From Pseudomonas sp. PIC25 (lineage in GTDB: Bacteria > Pseudomonadota > Gammaproteobacteria > Pseudomonadales > Pseudomonadaceae), in contig NZ_MUJY01000051.1 of assembly GCF_002286785.1 (NCBI RefSeq), forward strand, positions 59,693 to 123,692: DNA of 64,000 bases, in the 5' to 3' direction. Positions 1 through 9,184 of this stretch are shown one piece after another (the stretch's first letter is position 1; every line of letters begins with the position of its first letter). Under the pieces are notes generated by a model. The model was not told where the DNA came from. It ran no database searches and saw nothing but the letters and a program-made list of their open reading frames with translations. The position numbers and the translations under genes were made by a program.

Positions 1-1
1 C

Positions 2-280
2 GGCCTTGCCCGCCTGGCGCAAGCCAAGGGGGCTCTGGAGCGCGGGCAGACCTCGCTCAAGGGCGAACTGCTCGGCAAGGCCATCGCCATCATCGGCGGC
101 CTGCGGGAAGGTCTGGATCACCAGAAGGGCGGCGAGATCGCGGCCAATCTGGACAGCCTTTACGAATACATGGTCTCCCGACTGGTCGAGGCCAACGTGA
201 ACAACGACGTGGCGCTGGTCGACGAAGTGGCGGGCCTGCTGCGGGAAGTCAAGACGGGCTGGGACGGCATTGCGCCCTGA
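2..280 (+). CDS. fliS: Flagellin export chaperone FliS (5' truncated)
   Basis: This is the C-terminal 92 residues of a FliS-like protein, cut by the window edge; the frame is open from base 2 to the TGA at 278-280. The helical segment with 'GLREGLD', 'NLDSLYEYM' and 'LLREVKTGWDGI' is typical of FliS, the cytoplasmic chaperone that binds the C-terminus of unassembled flagellin and delivers it to the FlhA export gate. It sits directly before the fliT-like gene and fleQ, as in other Pseudomonas. The family assignment is secure from motif and context; the N-terminus cannot be judged. Confidence 0.93.
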   Translation, partial: GLARLAQAKGALERGQTSLKGELLGKAIAIIGGLREGLDHQKGGEIAANLDSLYEYMVSRLVEANVNNDVALVDEVAGLLREVKTGWDGIAP

Positions 281-308
281 GTACCGGATCGACGACGAGG
301 AGAACACC

Positions 309-605
309 ATGAATCCAGCTTTTCAGCGCCTCGAAACAACCGGTTCGGCTCTGCGCGACGCGCTGTCGCGGCAGGACTGGACAGCCATCGGCGAACTCGA
401 TCAGCAGTGCCGCCTGGCCGTGGAAGAGGCGATGGACGCCGAAACCAGCGACGAGAATCTGTTGCGCAGCCGCATGCAGGAGTTGCTGTCGCTCTACCGT
501 GAACTGATCGCCGTATGCAGTCGCGAGCAGCAGCGTCTGGCCGGCGAGCTGATCCAGCTCAACCAGTCGGCCCAGCGCGCCAAGGTCTACCAACTCTTCG
601 GTTGA
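309..605 (+). CDS. FliT-like flagellar chaperone/hypothetical protein
   Basis: This small acidic protein of 98 residues is predicted to be all helical. The ATG at 309 is preceded by a GAGGAG Shine-Dalgarno at about 296-301, so I prefer it to the upstream in-frame ATG at 270, which would overlap fliS. Size, helical content and position between fliS and fleQ match the FliT-like genes of Pseudomonas; FliT binds the filament cap protein FliD. No diagnostic residue is visible, so the function is inferred from context. It is probably cotranscribed with fliS, 28 bp upstream. Confidence 0.7.
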   Translation: MNPAFQRLETTGSALRDALSRQDWTAIGELDQQCRLAVEEAMDAETSDENLLRSRMQELLSLYRELIAVCSREQQRLAGELIQLNQSAQRAKVYQLFG

Positions 606-654
606 CCCTCCCCCAGAGCCCATCGGCTCCCTCTTCGTGTCTCATGCCTCATGA

Positions 655-680
655 ATTGCACCCCAGCCAGGGGGTGCAAT
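655..680 (+). terminator. Perfect 10-bp inverted repeat between fliT-like gene and fleQ
   Basis: The arms ATTGCACCCC (655-664) and GGGGTGCAAT (671-680) are perfectly complementary around a 6-nt loop. The hairpin lies 50 bp after the fliT-like stop and 35 bp before the fleQ -35 box. No T tract follows, so it may be a terminator that does not need one or a protein-binding palindrome. Confidence 0.5.
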
Positions 681-714
681 CCGGCAGAAAAACCATTAAT
701 TTCACGCCATAAAA

Positions 715-743
715 TTGACACGCTTCAAATTTTTGACTTAAAT
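715..743 (+). promoter_or_regulatory. Candidate sigma-70 promoter of fleQ
   Basis: TTGACA at 715-720 is a perfect -35 box. A 17-bp spacer leads to TTAAAT at 738-743 as a four-of-six -10 box. The site lies about 80 bp before the fleQ start. In P. aeruginosa, fleQ is transcribed by sigma-70 and repressed by Vfr; I could not find a convincing Vfr site here. Confidence 0.55.
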
Positions 744-825
744 TAGTGGCTAAATGATGGCGCTTTCGTGCTTTTGACGCGAGTGTAGTCACCCCTCTGC
801 CTCCTCCGGAAAAAGAACCTGACAG

Positions 826-2301
826 ATGTGGCGTGAAACCCGAATCCTGCTGGTCGACGATAACAACGAGCGCCGCCGCGATCTGGCGGTCATCCTGAAC
901 TTCCTGGGCGAGGAGCATCTGGCCTGCGGCAGCGCCGACTGGCGGGCTGCGGTCGAATCGCTGGATGCCAGCCGCGACGTGCTGAGCGTCCTGCTCGGTT
1001 CTGTCGAGTCGAAGGGAGGTGCGCTGGAGCTGATCAAACAACTGGGCAGCTGGGACGAATACCTGCCACTGGTGCTGATCGGCGAATCGGCGTCGCCGGA
1101 GTGGCCGGAAGACGTGCGCCGTCGCGTACTCGCCAGCCTGGAAATGCCACCCAGCTACAACAAGCTGCTCGATTCCCTGCACCGGGCCCAGGTTTACCGC
1201 GAGATGTACGACCAAGCCCGCGAACGCGGCCGTCAACGCGAACCGAACCTGTTCCGCAGCCTGGTGGGTACCAGCCGCGCTATCCAACACGTGCGGCAGA
1301 TGATGCAGCAGGTCGCCGATACCGAGGCCAGCGTGCTGATCCTCGGTGAGTCCGGGACCGGCAAGGAAGTGGTGGCGCGCAACCTGCATTACCACTCCAA
1401 GCGCCGCGAGGCGCCCTTCGTGCCGGTGAACTGCGGTGCGATTCCGGCCGAGTTGCTGGAAAGCGAACTGTTCGGCCACGAGAAGGGCGCCTTTACCGGT
1501 GCTATCACCAGTCGCGCCGGGCGTTTCGAACTGGCCAACGGCGGTACGCTGTTCCTCGACGAGATCGGCGATATGCCGTTGCCGATGCAGGTGAAGCTGC
1601 TGCGCGTGCTGCAGGAGCGGACCTTCGAACGGGTCGGCAGCAACAAGACGCAGACGGTGGACGTGCGCATCATCGCGGCCACCCACAAGAACCTGGAGAA
1701 GATGATCGAGCAGGGGACCTTCCGCGAAGACCTCTACTACCGTCTCAATGTCTTCCCCATCGAGATGGCGCCGTTGCGCGAGCGGGTGGAGGATATCCCC
1801 CTGCTGATGAACGAGCTGATCTCGCGCATGGAGCATGAGAAGCGTGGCTCCATCCGCTTCAACTCGGCCGCCATCATGTCGCTCTGCCGTCACGACTGGC
1901 CGGGCAACGTGCGTGAGCTGGCGAACCTGGTGGAGCGCATGGCGATCATGCATCCCTACGGGGTGATCGGCGTGTCCGAGCTGCCGAAGAAATTCCGTCA
2001 CGTGGATGACGAGGACGAACAATTGGCGGCCAGCCTCCGTGAGGAGCTGGAAGAGCGTGCGGCGATCAACGCCGGCCTGCCGGGCATGTCGTCGCCGGCG
2101 ATGCTGCCGCCCGAGGGACTGGACCTCAAGGATTACCTCGGCAACCTGGAACAGGGGCTGATCCAGCAGGCCTTGGACGATGCCGGCGGCATCGTCGCCC
2201 GTGCCGCCGAACGCTTGCGCATCCGTCGCACCACCCTGGTGGAAAAGATGCGCAAGTACGGCATGAGCCGTCGCGACGACGATGATCAGCCGGAGGATTG
2301 A
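826..2301 (+). CDS. fleQ: Flagellar master regulator FleQ
   Basis: FleQ is a sigma-54-dependent enhancer-binding protein that starts the flagellar hierarchy and, in P. aeruginosa, represses exopolysaccharide genes until it binds c-di-GMP. The 491-residue product has an N-terminal receiver-like domain (about 1-120) in which the usual phospho-acceptor Asp is replaced within 'LLGSVES', as expected for this family. The AAA+ domain has Walker A GESGTGKE at 174-181, the sigma-54 contact loop GAFTGA at 221-226, and a Walker B 'LFLDEIGDM'. The conserved 'LFRSLVG' at 142-148 matches the c-di-GMP-binding segment. A Fis-type helix-turn-helix ends the protein. It should be transcribed alone from the sigma-70-like promoter upstream and act with FleN. 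Confidence 0.97.
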   Translation: MWRETRILLVDDNNERRRDLAVILNFLGEEHLACGSADWRAAVESLDASRDVLSVLLGSVESKGGALELIKQLGSWDEYLPLVLIGESASPEWPEDVRRRVLASLEMPPSYNKLLDSLHRAQVYREMYDQARERGRQREPNLFRSLVGTSRAIQHVRQMMQQVADTEASVLILGESGTGKEVVARNLHYHSKRREAPFVPVNCGAIPAELLESELFGHEKGAFTGAITSRAGRFELANGGTLFLDEIGDMPLPMQVKLLRVLQERTFERVGSNKTQTVDVRIIAATHKNLEKMIEQGTFREDLYYRLNVFPIEMAPLRERVEDIPLLMNELISRMEHEKRGSIRFNSAAIMSLCRHDWPGNVRELANLVERMAIMHPYGVIGVSELPKKFRHVDDEDEQLAASLREELEERAAINAGLPGMSSPAMLPPEGLDLKDYLGNLEQGLIQQALDDAGGIVARAAERLRIRRTTLVEKMRKYGMSRRDDDDQPED

Positions 2302-2353
2302 CGCGTATTTCCGGCGCGTATGTGTAAGTCTTTGAAAATAAAGCGCTAATTTT

Positions 2354-2371
2354 TAGGCACGGGTATTGCTA
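2354..2371 (+). promoter_or_regulatory. Sigma-54 promoter of fleSR
   Basis: The sequence AGGCACGGGTATTGCT has GG at 2356-2357 and GC at 2368-2369 with the obligatory 10-bp gap. It lies about 55 bp before the fleS ATG. It matches the known FleQ/RpoN control of fleSR. Confidence 0.9.
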
Positions 2372-2423
2372 AGTCTCTTTCGACCTGACCGTCCACTGAC
2401 GGTCCGACGTGCGAGAGAGACTC

Positions 2424-3638
2424 ATGAACCCAGCCGCCCGCCCGCAAAACCCCGCCGCAACGGAACAGGCCATCGCCCTTGAGGATGCTGGCCGTGCCGG
2501 CTTGGAACAGACCCTGGCGCTGTTCAATCAGATGTCTTCCCAGCTCAACGAGTCCTACGGTTTGCTGGAGGCGCGCGTCAATGAATTGAAGGGGCAACTG
2601 GCATTGGTCAGTGCCCAGCGCATGCAGGAACTGGCGGAAAAAGAACGCCTGGCCATGCGTCTGCAAAGTCTGCTCGATCTGCTGCCCGGCGGGGTCATCG
2701 TGATCGACGGCCAGGGCGTGGTCCGCGAGGCCAACCCGGTGGCGCGCAATCTGCTCGGCCAGCCCCTGGTGGGCCTGCTCTGGCGCCACGTCATCGCCCG
2801 CTGCTTCGCTCCACGCAAGGACGATGGCCATGAGATTTCCCTGAAGGACGGGCGCCGTCTGTCCATCGCCACCCGCTCGCTGCAGGGCGAGCCGGGGCAA
2901 TTGGTGCTGCTCACCGACCTGACGGAAACCCGTCGTCTGCAGGACCAACTGGCCCGCCACGAGCGCCTGTCCTCCCTGGGACGCATGGTGGCATCCCTGG
3001 CTCATCAGATTCGCACACCGCTGACCGCTGCCCTGCTGTATGCCAGCCACTTGGCCGAGCAGGTGTTGCCGACCGAACAGCAGCAGCGTTTCGCCGGACG
3101 CCTGAAGGAGCGTCTGCACGAGCTGGAGCATCAGGTGCGCGACATGCTGATCTTCGCCCGCGGCGACCTGCCGCTGCCGGATCGCCTGGCGCCTACCGAG
3201 CTGTTCGCGGCGCTGCGTTCCGCCGCGGAGTCTCACGTGCAGGGCATGCAGGTTCGCTGGCAATGCGACGCCCGCGAGGGCGAGCTGCTGTGCAACCGCG
3301 ACACCCTGGTCGGCACCGTGGTCAATCTGATCGAAAACGCTATCCAGGCCGGTGGCAGCGACACCGGTTTGAAGGTCCACCTCTACGCCCGGGGCGACAC
3401 CCTGCGCCTGTGCGTCAGCGACAACGGTCCCGGCATCGACGCCGCAACCCTGGCGCGCCTGGGCGAACCCTTCTTCACCACCAAGACCACCGGCACCGGC
3501 CTCGGCCTGGCGGTGGTCAAGGCCGTGGCCCGTGCCCACCAGGGCGAGCTGCGCCTGCTTTCGCGCGTCGGTCGCGGGACCTGCGCCATCCTTCAGTTGC
3601 CGCTGATTCCGGCGGCCCAACCGGTCAATCGGGAGTGA
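2424..3638 (+). CDS. fleS: Two-component sensor histidine kinase FleS
   Basis: FleS is the cytoplasmic kinase for FleR and controls class III flagellar genes. The protein has 404 residues, no membrane segment, a coiled-coil N-terminus, and a PAS domain around 'LLPGGVIVIDGQGVVREAN'. A HisKA dimerisation helix follows with the phospho-acceptor His194 in 'LAHQIRTPLT', then a HATPase domain with N box 'NLIENAIQAG', G1 'DNGPGID' and G2 'GTGLGLAV'. I chose ATG 2424 because GAGAGAG lies just before it; an in-frame GTG at 2409 would add five residues. The fleR start lies 8 bp after its stop. Confidence 0.96.
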   Translation: MNPAARPQNPAATEQAIALEDAGRAGLEQTLALFNQMSSQLNESYGLLEARVNELKGQLALVSAQRMQELAEKERLAMRLQSLLDLLPGGVIVIDGQGVVREANPVARNLLGQPLVGLLWRHVIARCFAPRKDDGHEISLKDGRRLSIATRSLQGEPGQLVLLTDLTETRRLQDQLARHERLSSLGRMVASLAHQIRTPLTAALLYASHLAEQVLPTEQQQRFAGRLKERLHELEHQVRDMLIFARGDLPLPDRLAPTELFAALRSAAESHVQGMQVRWQCDAREGELLCNRDTLVGTVVNLIENAIQAGGSDTGLKVHLYARGDTLRLCVSDNGPGIDAATLARLGEPFFTTKTTGTGLGLAVVKAVARAHQGELRLLSRVGRGTCAILQLPLIPAAQPVNRE

Positions 3639-3646
3639 TCTTGCCC

Positions 3647-5062
3647 ATGACAGCCAAAGTCCTGCTGGTCGAAGACGACCGTGCCCTGCGCGAAGCGCTG
3701 GGCGATACCCTGTCGCTCGGCGGACACGCGTTCCGCGCCGTCGAAAGCGCCGAAGAGGCGCTGGCGGTGCTGGCCCAAGAGCCGTTCGGCCTGGTGGTCA
3801 GCGACGTGAACATGCCGGGCATGGATGGCCATCAGTTGCTGGCGCTGATCCGCAACCGCTATCCGCAGTTGCCTGTGCTGCTGATGACCGCCTTCGGCGC
3901 CGTCGAGCGCGCGGTGGAAGCGATGCGCCAGGGGGCGGCGGATTACCTGGTCAAGCCGTTCGAGCCGAAGACCCTGCTCGAACTGGTCGCTCGCCATGCC
4001 TTGGGGCGCCTCGGTGCGTCCGAGAGCGAAGGGCCGGTGGCCGTCGAACCGGCCAGTCAACATTTGCTGCAACTGGCCGCGCGGGTGGCGCGCAGCGACT
4101 CCACCGTGCTGATCTCGGGCGAGTCCGGCACCGGTAAGGAAGTGCTGGCACGCTACATCCACCAGCAGTCCCCGCGTGCCGGCAAACCGTTCATCGCGAT
4201 CAACTGCGCGGCGATCCCGGACAACATGCTGGAGGCCACGCTGTTCGGTCACGAAAAGGGCGCCTTCACCGGTGCTATCGCCGCCCAGCCGGGCAAGTTC
4301 GAGCTGGCCGACGGCGGCACCATCCTGCTCGACGAAATCTCCGAAATGCCTCTGGGTCTGCAAGCCAAGCTGCTGCGGGTACTGCAGGAGCGCGAGGTGG
4401 AGCGGGTCGGTGCGCGTAGGCCGATCACCTTGGACATTCGCGTGTTGGCCACCACCAACCGCGACCTAGCCGGCGAAGTGGCGGCCGGACGTTTCCGCGA
4501 AGACCTCTACTATCGCCTGTCGGTATTCCCGCTGGCCTGGCGCGCCTTACGCGAGCGGCCCGCCGACATTCTGCCGCTGGCCGAGCGCCTGCTGGCCAAG
4601 CACGTCAAAAAAATGAACCAGGGCCCGGTGAGCCTGTCCGCCGAAGCGCGGGCCTGCCTAGTCAGTCATGCCTGGCCGGGTAACGTGCGCGAATTGGACA
4701 ACGCCATCCAGCGCGCCCTGATCCTCCAGCAGGGCGGGGTGATCCAACCCGAGGACCTCTGCCTGACCGCCCCGATCGGCCTTGCCCCGCTGGCTGCCGT
4801 GCCGACGGTGGCGCCAATGCCGGTCGCCGCCGTGGCGATGCCGCCGCTGGTGGAGGCCCCGGCCGCTGAGGTGGCCGGTCCGCTCGGTGAAGACCTGCGC
4901 CGCCGCGAGTTCCAGATGATCATCGATACCCTGCGCTCCGAGCGCGGCCGCCGCAAGGAAGCCGCCGAACGCCTTGGCATCAGCCCACGTACCCTGCGTT
5001 ACAAGCTCGCCCAGATGCGCGACGCCGGCATGGACGTCGAAGCCTACCTTTTCGCCAGCTAA
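3647..5062 (+). CDS. fleR: Sigma-54-dependent response regulator FleR
   Basis: FleR is the partner of FleS and activates sigma-54 class III flagellar promoters when phosphorylated. The 471-residue protein has a true receiver domain with acidic pair Asp10/Asp11 and phospho-acceptor Asp53 in '[11 protein letters not shown]'. The AAA+ domain has Walker A GESGTGKE at 158-165 and GAFTGA at 205-210. An Ala/Pro-rich linker follows, then a Fis-type HTH ('[19 protein letters not shown]'). The ATG at 3647 follows GGGAG at 3631-3635; TTG 3641 is a less likely start. The gene ends at the terminator before fliE. Confidence 0.97.
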   Translation: MTAKVLLVEDDRALREALGDTLSLGGHAFRAVESAEEALAVLAQEPFGLVVSDVNMPGMDGHQLLALIRNRYPQLPVLLMTAFGAVERAVEAMRQGAADYLVKPFEPKTLLELVARHALGRLGASESEGPVAVEPASQHLLQLAARVARSDSTVLISGESGTGKEVLARYIHQQSPRAGKPFIAINCAAIPDNMLEATLFGHEKGAFTGAIAAQPGKFELADGGTILLDEISEMPLGLQAKLLRVLQEREVERVGARRPITLDIRVLATTNRDLAGEVAAGRFREDLYYRLSVFPLAWRALRERPADILPLAERLLAKHVKKMNQGPVSLSAEARACLVSHAWPGNVRELDNAIQRALILQQGGVIQPEDLCLTAPIGLAPLAAVPTVAPMPVAAVAMPPLVEAPAAEVAGPLGEDLRRREFQMIIDTLRSERGRRKEAAERLGISPRTLRYKLAQMRDAGMDVEAYLFAS

Positions 5063-5076
5063 AGCTGGCAGCTCTC

Positions 5077-5179
5077 AGCGGCAAGCAGCAAGCGGCAAGA
5101 AGGCTGCAAAAGAAAGCGAGAGCCCACCGGATTCCCGGGCGGGCTCTCGCTTGTAGCTGACCGCTTGCAGCTTGCCGCT
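5077..5179. repeat. Imperfect inverted repeat around the fleR terminator
   Basis: The 23-nt arms 5077-5099 (AGCGGCAAGCAGCAAGCGGC...) and 5157-5179 are near-complementary, about 20 of 23 positions. They enclose the perfect terminator stem at 5114-5152. Short AGCGGCAAG/CTTGCCGCT units of this type are scattered in many Pseudomonas intergenic regions. Confidence 0.6.
5114..5152 (+). terminator. Terminator hairpin downstream of fleR
   Basis: The arms 5114-5125 (AAGCGAGAGCCC) and 5141-5152 (GGGCTCTCGCTT) form a perfect 12-bp stem with a 15-nt loop. It lies 52 bp after the fleR stop and 36 bp before the fliE sigma-54 promoter, so it separates the two operons. Confidence 0.8.
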
Positions 5180-5185
5180 CCAACA

Positions 5186-5202
5186 TTGGCACCCTAGTTG
5201 CA
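5186..5202 (+). promoter_or_regulatory. Sigma-54 promoter of fliEFGHIJ
   Basis: The sequence TTGGCACCCTAGTTGCA has GG at 5188-5189 and GC at 5200-5201, exactly 10 bp apart and close to the RpoN consensus. It lies about 60 bp before the fliE start. Confidence 0.92.
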
Positions 5203-5260
5203 ATCACCCTGTGCAAAGGCTGCGTAGCGTCAAAAAACCGCAGCCGACGGAGGGTACGAA

Positions 5261-5590
5261 ATGAGCCAGGGTGTCGAATTCAATCGCCTGATGTTGGAAA
5301 TGCGCTCCATGCAGATGGAGGCCATGGCCCGTGCGAAGCCGGTGACGGCGACGCCGGAGCCGGGTGCGCCGAGCTTTTCGGACATGCTCGGTCAGGCGGT
5401 GAATAAGGTGAATGACACCCAGCAGGCCGCCAATCAGATGGCGACCGCCTTCGAAATGGGGCAGAGCGGGGTCGACCTCGCCGACGTGATGATCGCCTCG
5501 CAGAAGGCCAGCGTTTCCTTCCAGGCCATGACCCAGGTGCGTAACAAGCTGGTTCAGGCGTATCAAGACATCATGCAGATGCCGGTTTAA
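5261..5590 (+). CDS. fliE: Flagellar hook-basal body protein FliE
   Basis: FliE forms the junction between the MS ring and the proximal rod and is the first rod-type export substrate. The product is 109 residues with a conserved C-terminal amphipathic region ('[25 protein letters not shown]'-like end) and the usual family length. A strong GGAGG lies at 5250-5254 before the ATG. It is the first gene of a sigma-54-driven operon with fliF 14 bp downstream. Confidence 0.97.
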   Translation: MSQGVEFNRLMLEMRSMQMEAMARAKPVTATPEPGAPSFSDMLGQAVNKVNDTQQAANQMATAFEMGQSGVDLADVMIASQKASVSFQAMTQVRNKLVQAYQDIMQMPV

Positions 5591-5604
5591 GGCGAGGTTG
5601 AGCA

Positions 5605-7392
5605 ATGGCTGAAGCAGTCGCGAATAACGTGATCGTCAAGGGCGGAGCCGAAGAGCCGAAGAAGCCGTTGTTCGGCCTGGCTTTTCTGGAAAACCTGTCC
5701 GATATGTCGATGCTGCGGCAGATTGGCCTGCTGGTCGGCCTGGCCGCTAGCGTGGCGATCGGTTTCGCCGTGGTGCTCTGGTCGCAGCAGCCGGACTACC
5801 GTCCGCTGTACGGCAGCCTGAACGGGATGGATGCCAACCAGGTGGTGGAAATCCTCACCGCGTCCGACATCCCCTACAAGATCGAACCCAACTCCGGCGC
5901 CCTGCTGGTCAAGTCCGACGACCTCGCCCGTGCCCGCCTGAAGCTGGCCGGCGCCGGTGTGGCGCCCAGCGATAACACCGTCGGCTTCGAGATTCTCGAC
6001 AAGGAGCAGGGGCTCGGCACCAGCCAGTTCATGGAAGCCACCCGCTACCGTCGCGGCCTGGAAGGCGAACTGGCGCGCACCGTTTCCAGCCTGAACAACG
6101 TCAAGGCGGCCCGCGTGCACCTGGCCATTCCGAAAAGCTCGGTGTTCGTCCGCGACGAGCGCAAGCCCAGCGCATCGGTACTGGTTGAGCTGTATCCGGG
6201 GCGTACCCTGGAGGCGAGCCAGGTGATGGCGATCATCAACCTGGTCGCCACCAGCGTGCCGGAATTGGATAAATCGCAGATCACCGTGGTCGACCAGAAA
6301 GGCAACCTGCTGTCCGACCAGCAGGAAATGTCCGAGCTGACCGTGGCCGGCAAGCAGTTCGACTACAGCCGCCGCATGGAAAGCTTGTTCACCCAGCGCG
6401 TGCACAACATTCTGCAACCGGTGCTGGGCATGGGTCGCTACAAGGCCGAGGTGTCCGCCGACGTCGATTTCAGTGCGGTGGAGTCCACCTCGGAGATGTT
6501 CAACCCGGACCAGCCGGCGCTGCGCAGCGAGCAGTCGGTCAACGAACAGCGCCAGAGCAGCCTGCCGCCGCAGGGCGTGCCGGGTGCGCTGAGCAACCAG
6601 CCGCCGGGCCCGGCCAGTGCCCCGGAGCAGGCCACCCAGGCGGCGGCCCCGGCCGGCCCGGTAGCCCCTGGCCAGCCGTTGCTGGACGCCAATGGCCAGC
6701 AGATCATGGACCCGGCGACCGGCCAGCCGATGCTGGCGCCCTATCCGGCGGACAAGCGCGAGCAGGCCACCCGTAACTACGAGCTGGACCGCTCCATCAG
6801 CTACACCAAGCAGCAGCAGGGCCGCCTGCGCCGTCTGTCGGTGGCCGTGGTGGTGGACGACCAGGTGAAGATCGACCCGGCCAGCGGCGAGCTTACCCGC
6901 GCGCCGTGGTCCGCCGACGATCTGGCGCGCTTCACCCGCCTGGTGCAGGACGCGGTGGGCTACGACGCCACCCGTGGCGACAGCGTCAGCGTGATTAACG
7001 CGCCGTTCGCGGCGGAAAGCGGCGAGGAGATCATCGAAGTCCCGTTCTACTCGCAGCCTTGGTTCTGGGATATCGTCAAACAGGTGCTCGGAGTCCTGTT
7101 CATTCTGGTGCTGGTCTTCGGCGTGCTGCGCCCGGTGCTGAACAACATCACCGGCGGCGGCAAGGGCAAAGACCTCGCTACCCGCGACGGCGACGTCGAA
7201 CTGGGTGAGATGGGTGGCCTGGAAGGCGAATTGTCGGAAGACCGGGTCAGCCTGGGGGGGCCGCAAAGCATCCTGCTGCCCAGTCCCACGGAGGGGTATG
7301 ATGCTCAACTGAACGCCATCAAGAGTCTGGTGGCCGAAGATCCGGGCCGTGTGGCCCAGGTCGTGAAAGAGTGGATCAATGCCGATGAGTGA
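5605..7392 (+). CDS. fliF: Flagellar MS-ring protein FliF
   Basis: FliF assembles the membrane-embedded MS ring on which the rod and C-ring are built. The protein has 595 residues with two membrane helices at about 39-58 and 493-511, enclosing a large periplasmic region with a Pro/Ala/Gln-rich insert around 325-375. The C-terminal cytoplasmic tail ('VAEDPGRVAQVVKEWI') is the FliG-binding peptide. Its end overlaps the start region of fliG, pointing to translational coupling of these directly interacting proteins. Confidence 0.97.
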   Translation: MAEAVANNVIVKGGAEEPKKPLFGLAFLENLSDMSMLRQIGLLVGLAASVAIGFAVVLWSQQPDYRPLYGSLNGMDANQVVEILTASDIPYKIEPNSGALLVKSDDLARARLKLAGAGVAPSDNTVGFEILDKEQGLGTSQFMEATRYRRGLEGELARTVSSLNNVKAARVHLAIPKSSVFVRDERKPSASVLVELYPGRTLEASQVMAIINLVATSVPELDKSQITVVDQKGNLLSDQQEMSELTVAGKQFDYSRRMESLFTQRVHNILQPVLGMGRYKAEVSADVDFSAVESTSEMFNPDQPALRSEQSVNEQRQSSLPPQGVPGALSNQPPGPASAPEQATQAAAPAGPVAPGQPLLDANGQQIMDPATGQPMLAPYPADKREQATRNYELDRSISYTKQQQGRLRRLSVAVVVDDQVKIDPASGELTRAPWSADDLARFTRLVQDAVGYDATRGDSVSVINAPFAAESGEEIIEVPFYSQPWFWDIVKQVLGVLFILVLVFGVLRPVLNNITGGGKGKDLATRDGDVELGEMGGLEGELSEDRVSLGGPQSILLPSPTEGYDAQLNAIKSLVAEDPGRVAQVVKEWINADE

Positions 7393-8401
7393 GAATCGCC
7401 TCCCCGCCAAGCTGACCAAAGTCGACAAGGCCGCCATCCTCCTGCTGTCCCTCGGTGAGACCGACGCCGCGCAAGTGCTGCGTCATCTCGGCCCGAAGGA
7501 GGTGCAGAAGGTCGGCGTGGCCATGGCGCAGATGCGCAACATCCAGCGTGCGCAGATCGAACAGGTGATGGGCGAGTTCGTCGAGATCGTCGGCGACCAG
7601 ACCAGCCTGGGCATGGGTTCGGACAGCTACATCCGCAAGATGCTGACCCAGGCGCTCGGCGAAGACAAAGCCGGCAACCTGATCGACCGTATCCTGCTCG
7701 GTGGCAGCACCAGCGGCCTGGACAGCCTGAAATGGATGGAGCCGCGCGCCGTGGCCGATGTGATCCGCTACGAGCACCCGCAGATCCAGGCCATCGTGGT
7801 CGCCTATCTGGACCCGGACCAGGCTGGCGAAGTGCTCAGCCACTTCGACCACAAGGTGCGCCTGGACATCATCCTGCGCGTGTCTTCGCTGAACACCGTG
7901 CAGCCGGCCGCGCTGAAGGAGCTCAACCAGATTCTCGAGAAGCAATTCTCCGGCAGCGCCAACACCACTCGCGCCAACCTGGGCGGCGTGAAGCGCGCGG
8001 CGGACATCATGAACTACCTCGACAGCTCGGTCGAAGGCCAGCTGATGGACTCGATCCGCGAAGTGGACGAAGACCTGTCGAGCCAGATCGAAGACCTGAT
8101 GTTCGTCTTCGACAACCTGGCGGACGTCGACGACCGCGGTATCCAGGCGCTGCTGCGCGAAGTGTCCTCGGACGTGCTGGTGCTGGCCCTGAAAGGCGCC
8201 GACGAGGCGATCAAGGAGAAGGTGTTCAAGAACATGTCCAAGCGTGCTGCCGAGCTGCTGCGCGACGACCTCGAAGCCAAGGGGCCGGTCCGTGTCAGCG
8301 ACGTGGAAGCGGCGCAGAAGGAAATTCTCACCATCGCCCGTCGCATGGCCGAGGCCGGGGAAATCGTGCTCGGCGGCAAGGGCGGCGAAGAGATGATCTA
8401 A
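7385..8401 (+). CDS. fliG: Flagellar motor switch protein FliG
   Basis: FliG is the rotor protein that bridges FliF and FliM and contacts the stator. The product has 338 residues from ATG 7385 ('MSENRLPAKLTKVDKAAILLLSLGE'-type start); another in-frame ATG at 7379 would add two residues. It contains the three FliG domains, the middle-domain 'EHPQ' motif ('VIRYEHPQIQAIV'), and the charged C-terminal torque helix near 'DDRGIQALLREV'. The stop TAA at 8399-8401 abuts the fliH ATG. The start overlaps fliF by eight bases. Confidence 0.97.
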   Translation: MSENRLPAKLTKVDKAAILLLSLGETDAAQVLRHLGPKEVQKVGVAMAQMRNIQRAQIEQVMGEFVEIVGDQTSLGMGSDSYIRKMLTQALGEDKAGNLIDRILLGGSTSGLDSLKWMEPRAVADVIRYEHPQIQAIVVAYLDPDQAGEVLSHFDHKVRLDIILRVSSLNTVQPAALKELNQILEKQFSGSANTTRANLGGVKRAADIMNYLDSSVEGQLMDSIREVDEDLSSQIEDLMFVFDNLADVDDRGIQALLREVSSDVLVLALKGADEAIKEKVFKNMSKRAAELLRDDLEAKGPVRVSDVEAAQKEILTIARRMAEAGEIVLGGKGGEEMI

Positions 8402-9184
8402 ATGGCGAAAGAAGCCCCCAGCGAACTGATCCGCGCCAAGGACGTCAACGCTTTCGACCGCTGGTCGTTGCCGAGCTTCGACCCGCAGGGCGAGGCGGTG
8501 GCCGAAGAGGAGCCCGCCGCCCTGCTGGAATCGCCCATCGAAGAAGCGACGGCGGAGCGGGCAGCGGAAGACGTACCGCCGGAGGCCGTCAAACCGCTGA
8601 CGTTGGATGAGCTGGAAGCGATTCGCCAGGATGCCTACAACGAAGGCTTCGCCACCGGCGAGAAGGACGGTTTCCGTTCGGGCCAATTGAAGGCCAAGCA
8701 GGAAAGCGACGCGGCGCTGGCGACGCGGCTGGCGGCCCTGGAAAAGCTGATGGAGCAGTTGTTCGAGCCCATCGCCGACCAGGACACTCAGGTGGAAAAG
8801 GCGCTGGTCACCCTGGTCAATCACATCACCCGTCAGGTCATCCAGCGCGAACTGGCCACCGATTCGAGCCAGATCCGCCAGGTCCTGCGCGAAGCGCTCA
8901 AGCTGCTGCCGATGGGCGCCAGCAACGTGCGCATCCACATCAACCCGCAGGATTTCGAGATGGTCAAGGCGCTGCGCGAGCGTCACGAAGAGAGCTGGCG
9001 CATCCTCGAAGACGACTCGCTGCTGCCGGGCGGCTGCCGGGTCGAGAGCGAGCACAGCCTGATCGACGCCAGCGTCGAGACTCGCATGGCCCAGGCGCTC
9101 AAGCAGCTCTTCGAGCAGCAGCGGGAAAACGCCACCAACCCACCGGAAGCCGATCTGCATCTGGACCTGAACCATGCGCCTTGA
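8402..9184 (+). CDS. fliH: Flagellar export ATPase regulator FliH
   Basis: FliH is the peripheral stalk-like partner that binds FliI and docks it to the C-ring through FliN. The protein has 260 residues, with an acidic, Ala/Glu-rich N-terminus, a central helical segment containing a '[19 protein letters not shown]' glycine-spaced region, and a globular C-terminus with '[17 protein letters not shown]'. It begins immediately after the fliG stop and its end overlaps fliI by 11 bp. Confidence 0.95.
   Translation: MAKEAPSELIRAKDVNAFDRWSLPSFDPQGEAVAEEEPAALLESPIEEATAERAAEDVPPEAVKPLTLDELEAIRQDAYNEGFATGEKDGFRSGQLKAKQESDAALATRLAALEKLMEQLFEPIADQDTQVEKALVTLVNHITRQVIQRELATDSSQIRQVLREALKLLPMGASNVRIHINPQDFEMVKALRERHEESWRILEDDSLLPGGCRVESEHSLIDASVETRMAQALKQLFEQQRENATNPPEADLHLDLNHAP

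Noticed and set aside
649..2022. Long minus-strand open frame opposite fleQ
   Set aside because: It is a shadow of a high-GC gene: composition is His/Gln/Arg rich without domains, while the plus frame is clearly FleQ.
3263..3646. Upstream extension of the FleR frame into fleS
   Set aside because: The extension is Arg/Pro-rich shadow sequence; ATG 3647 with GGGAG gives the family start.
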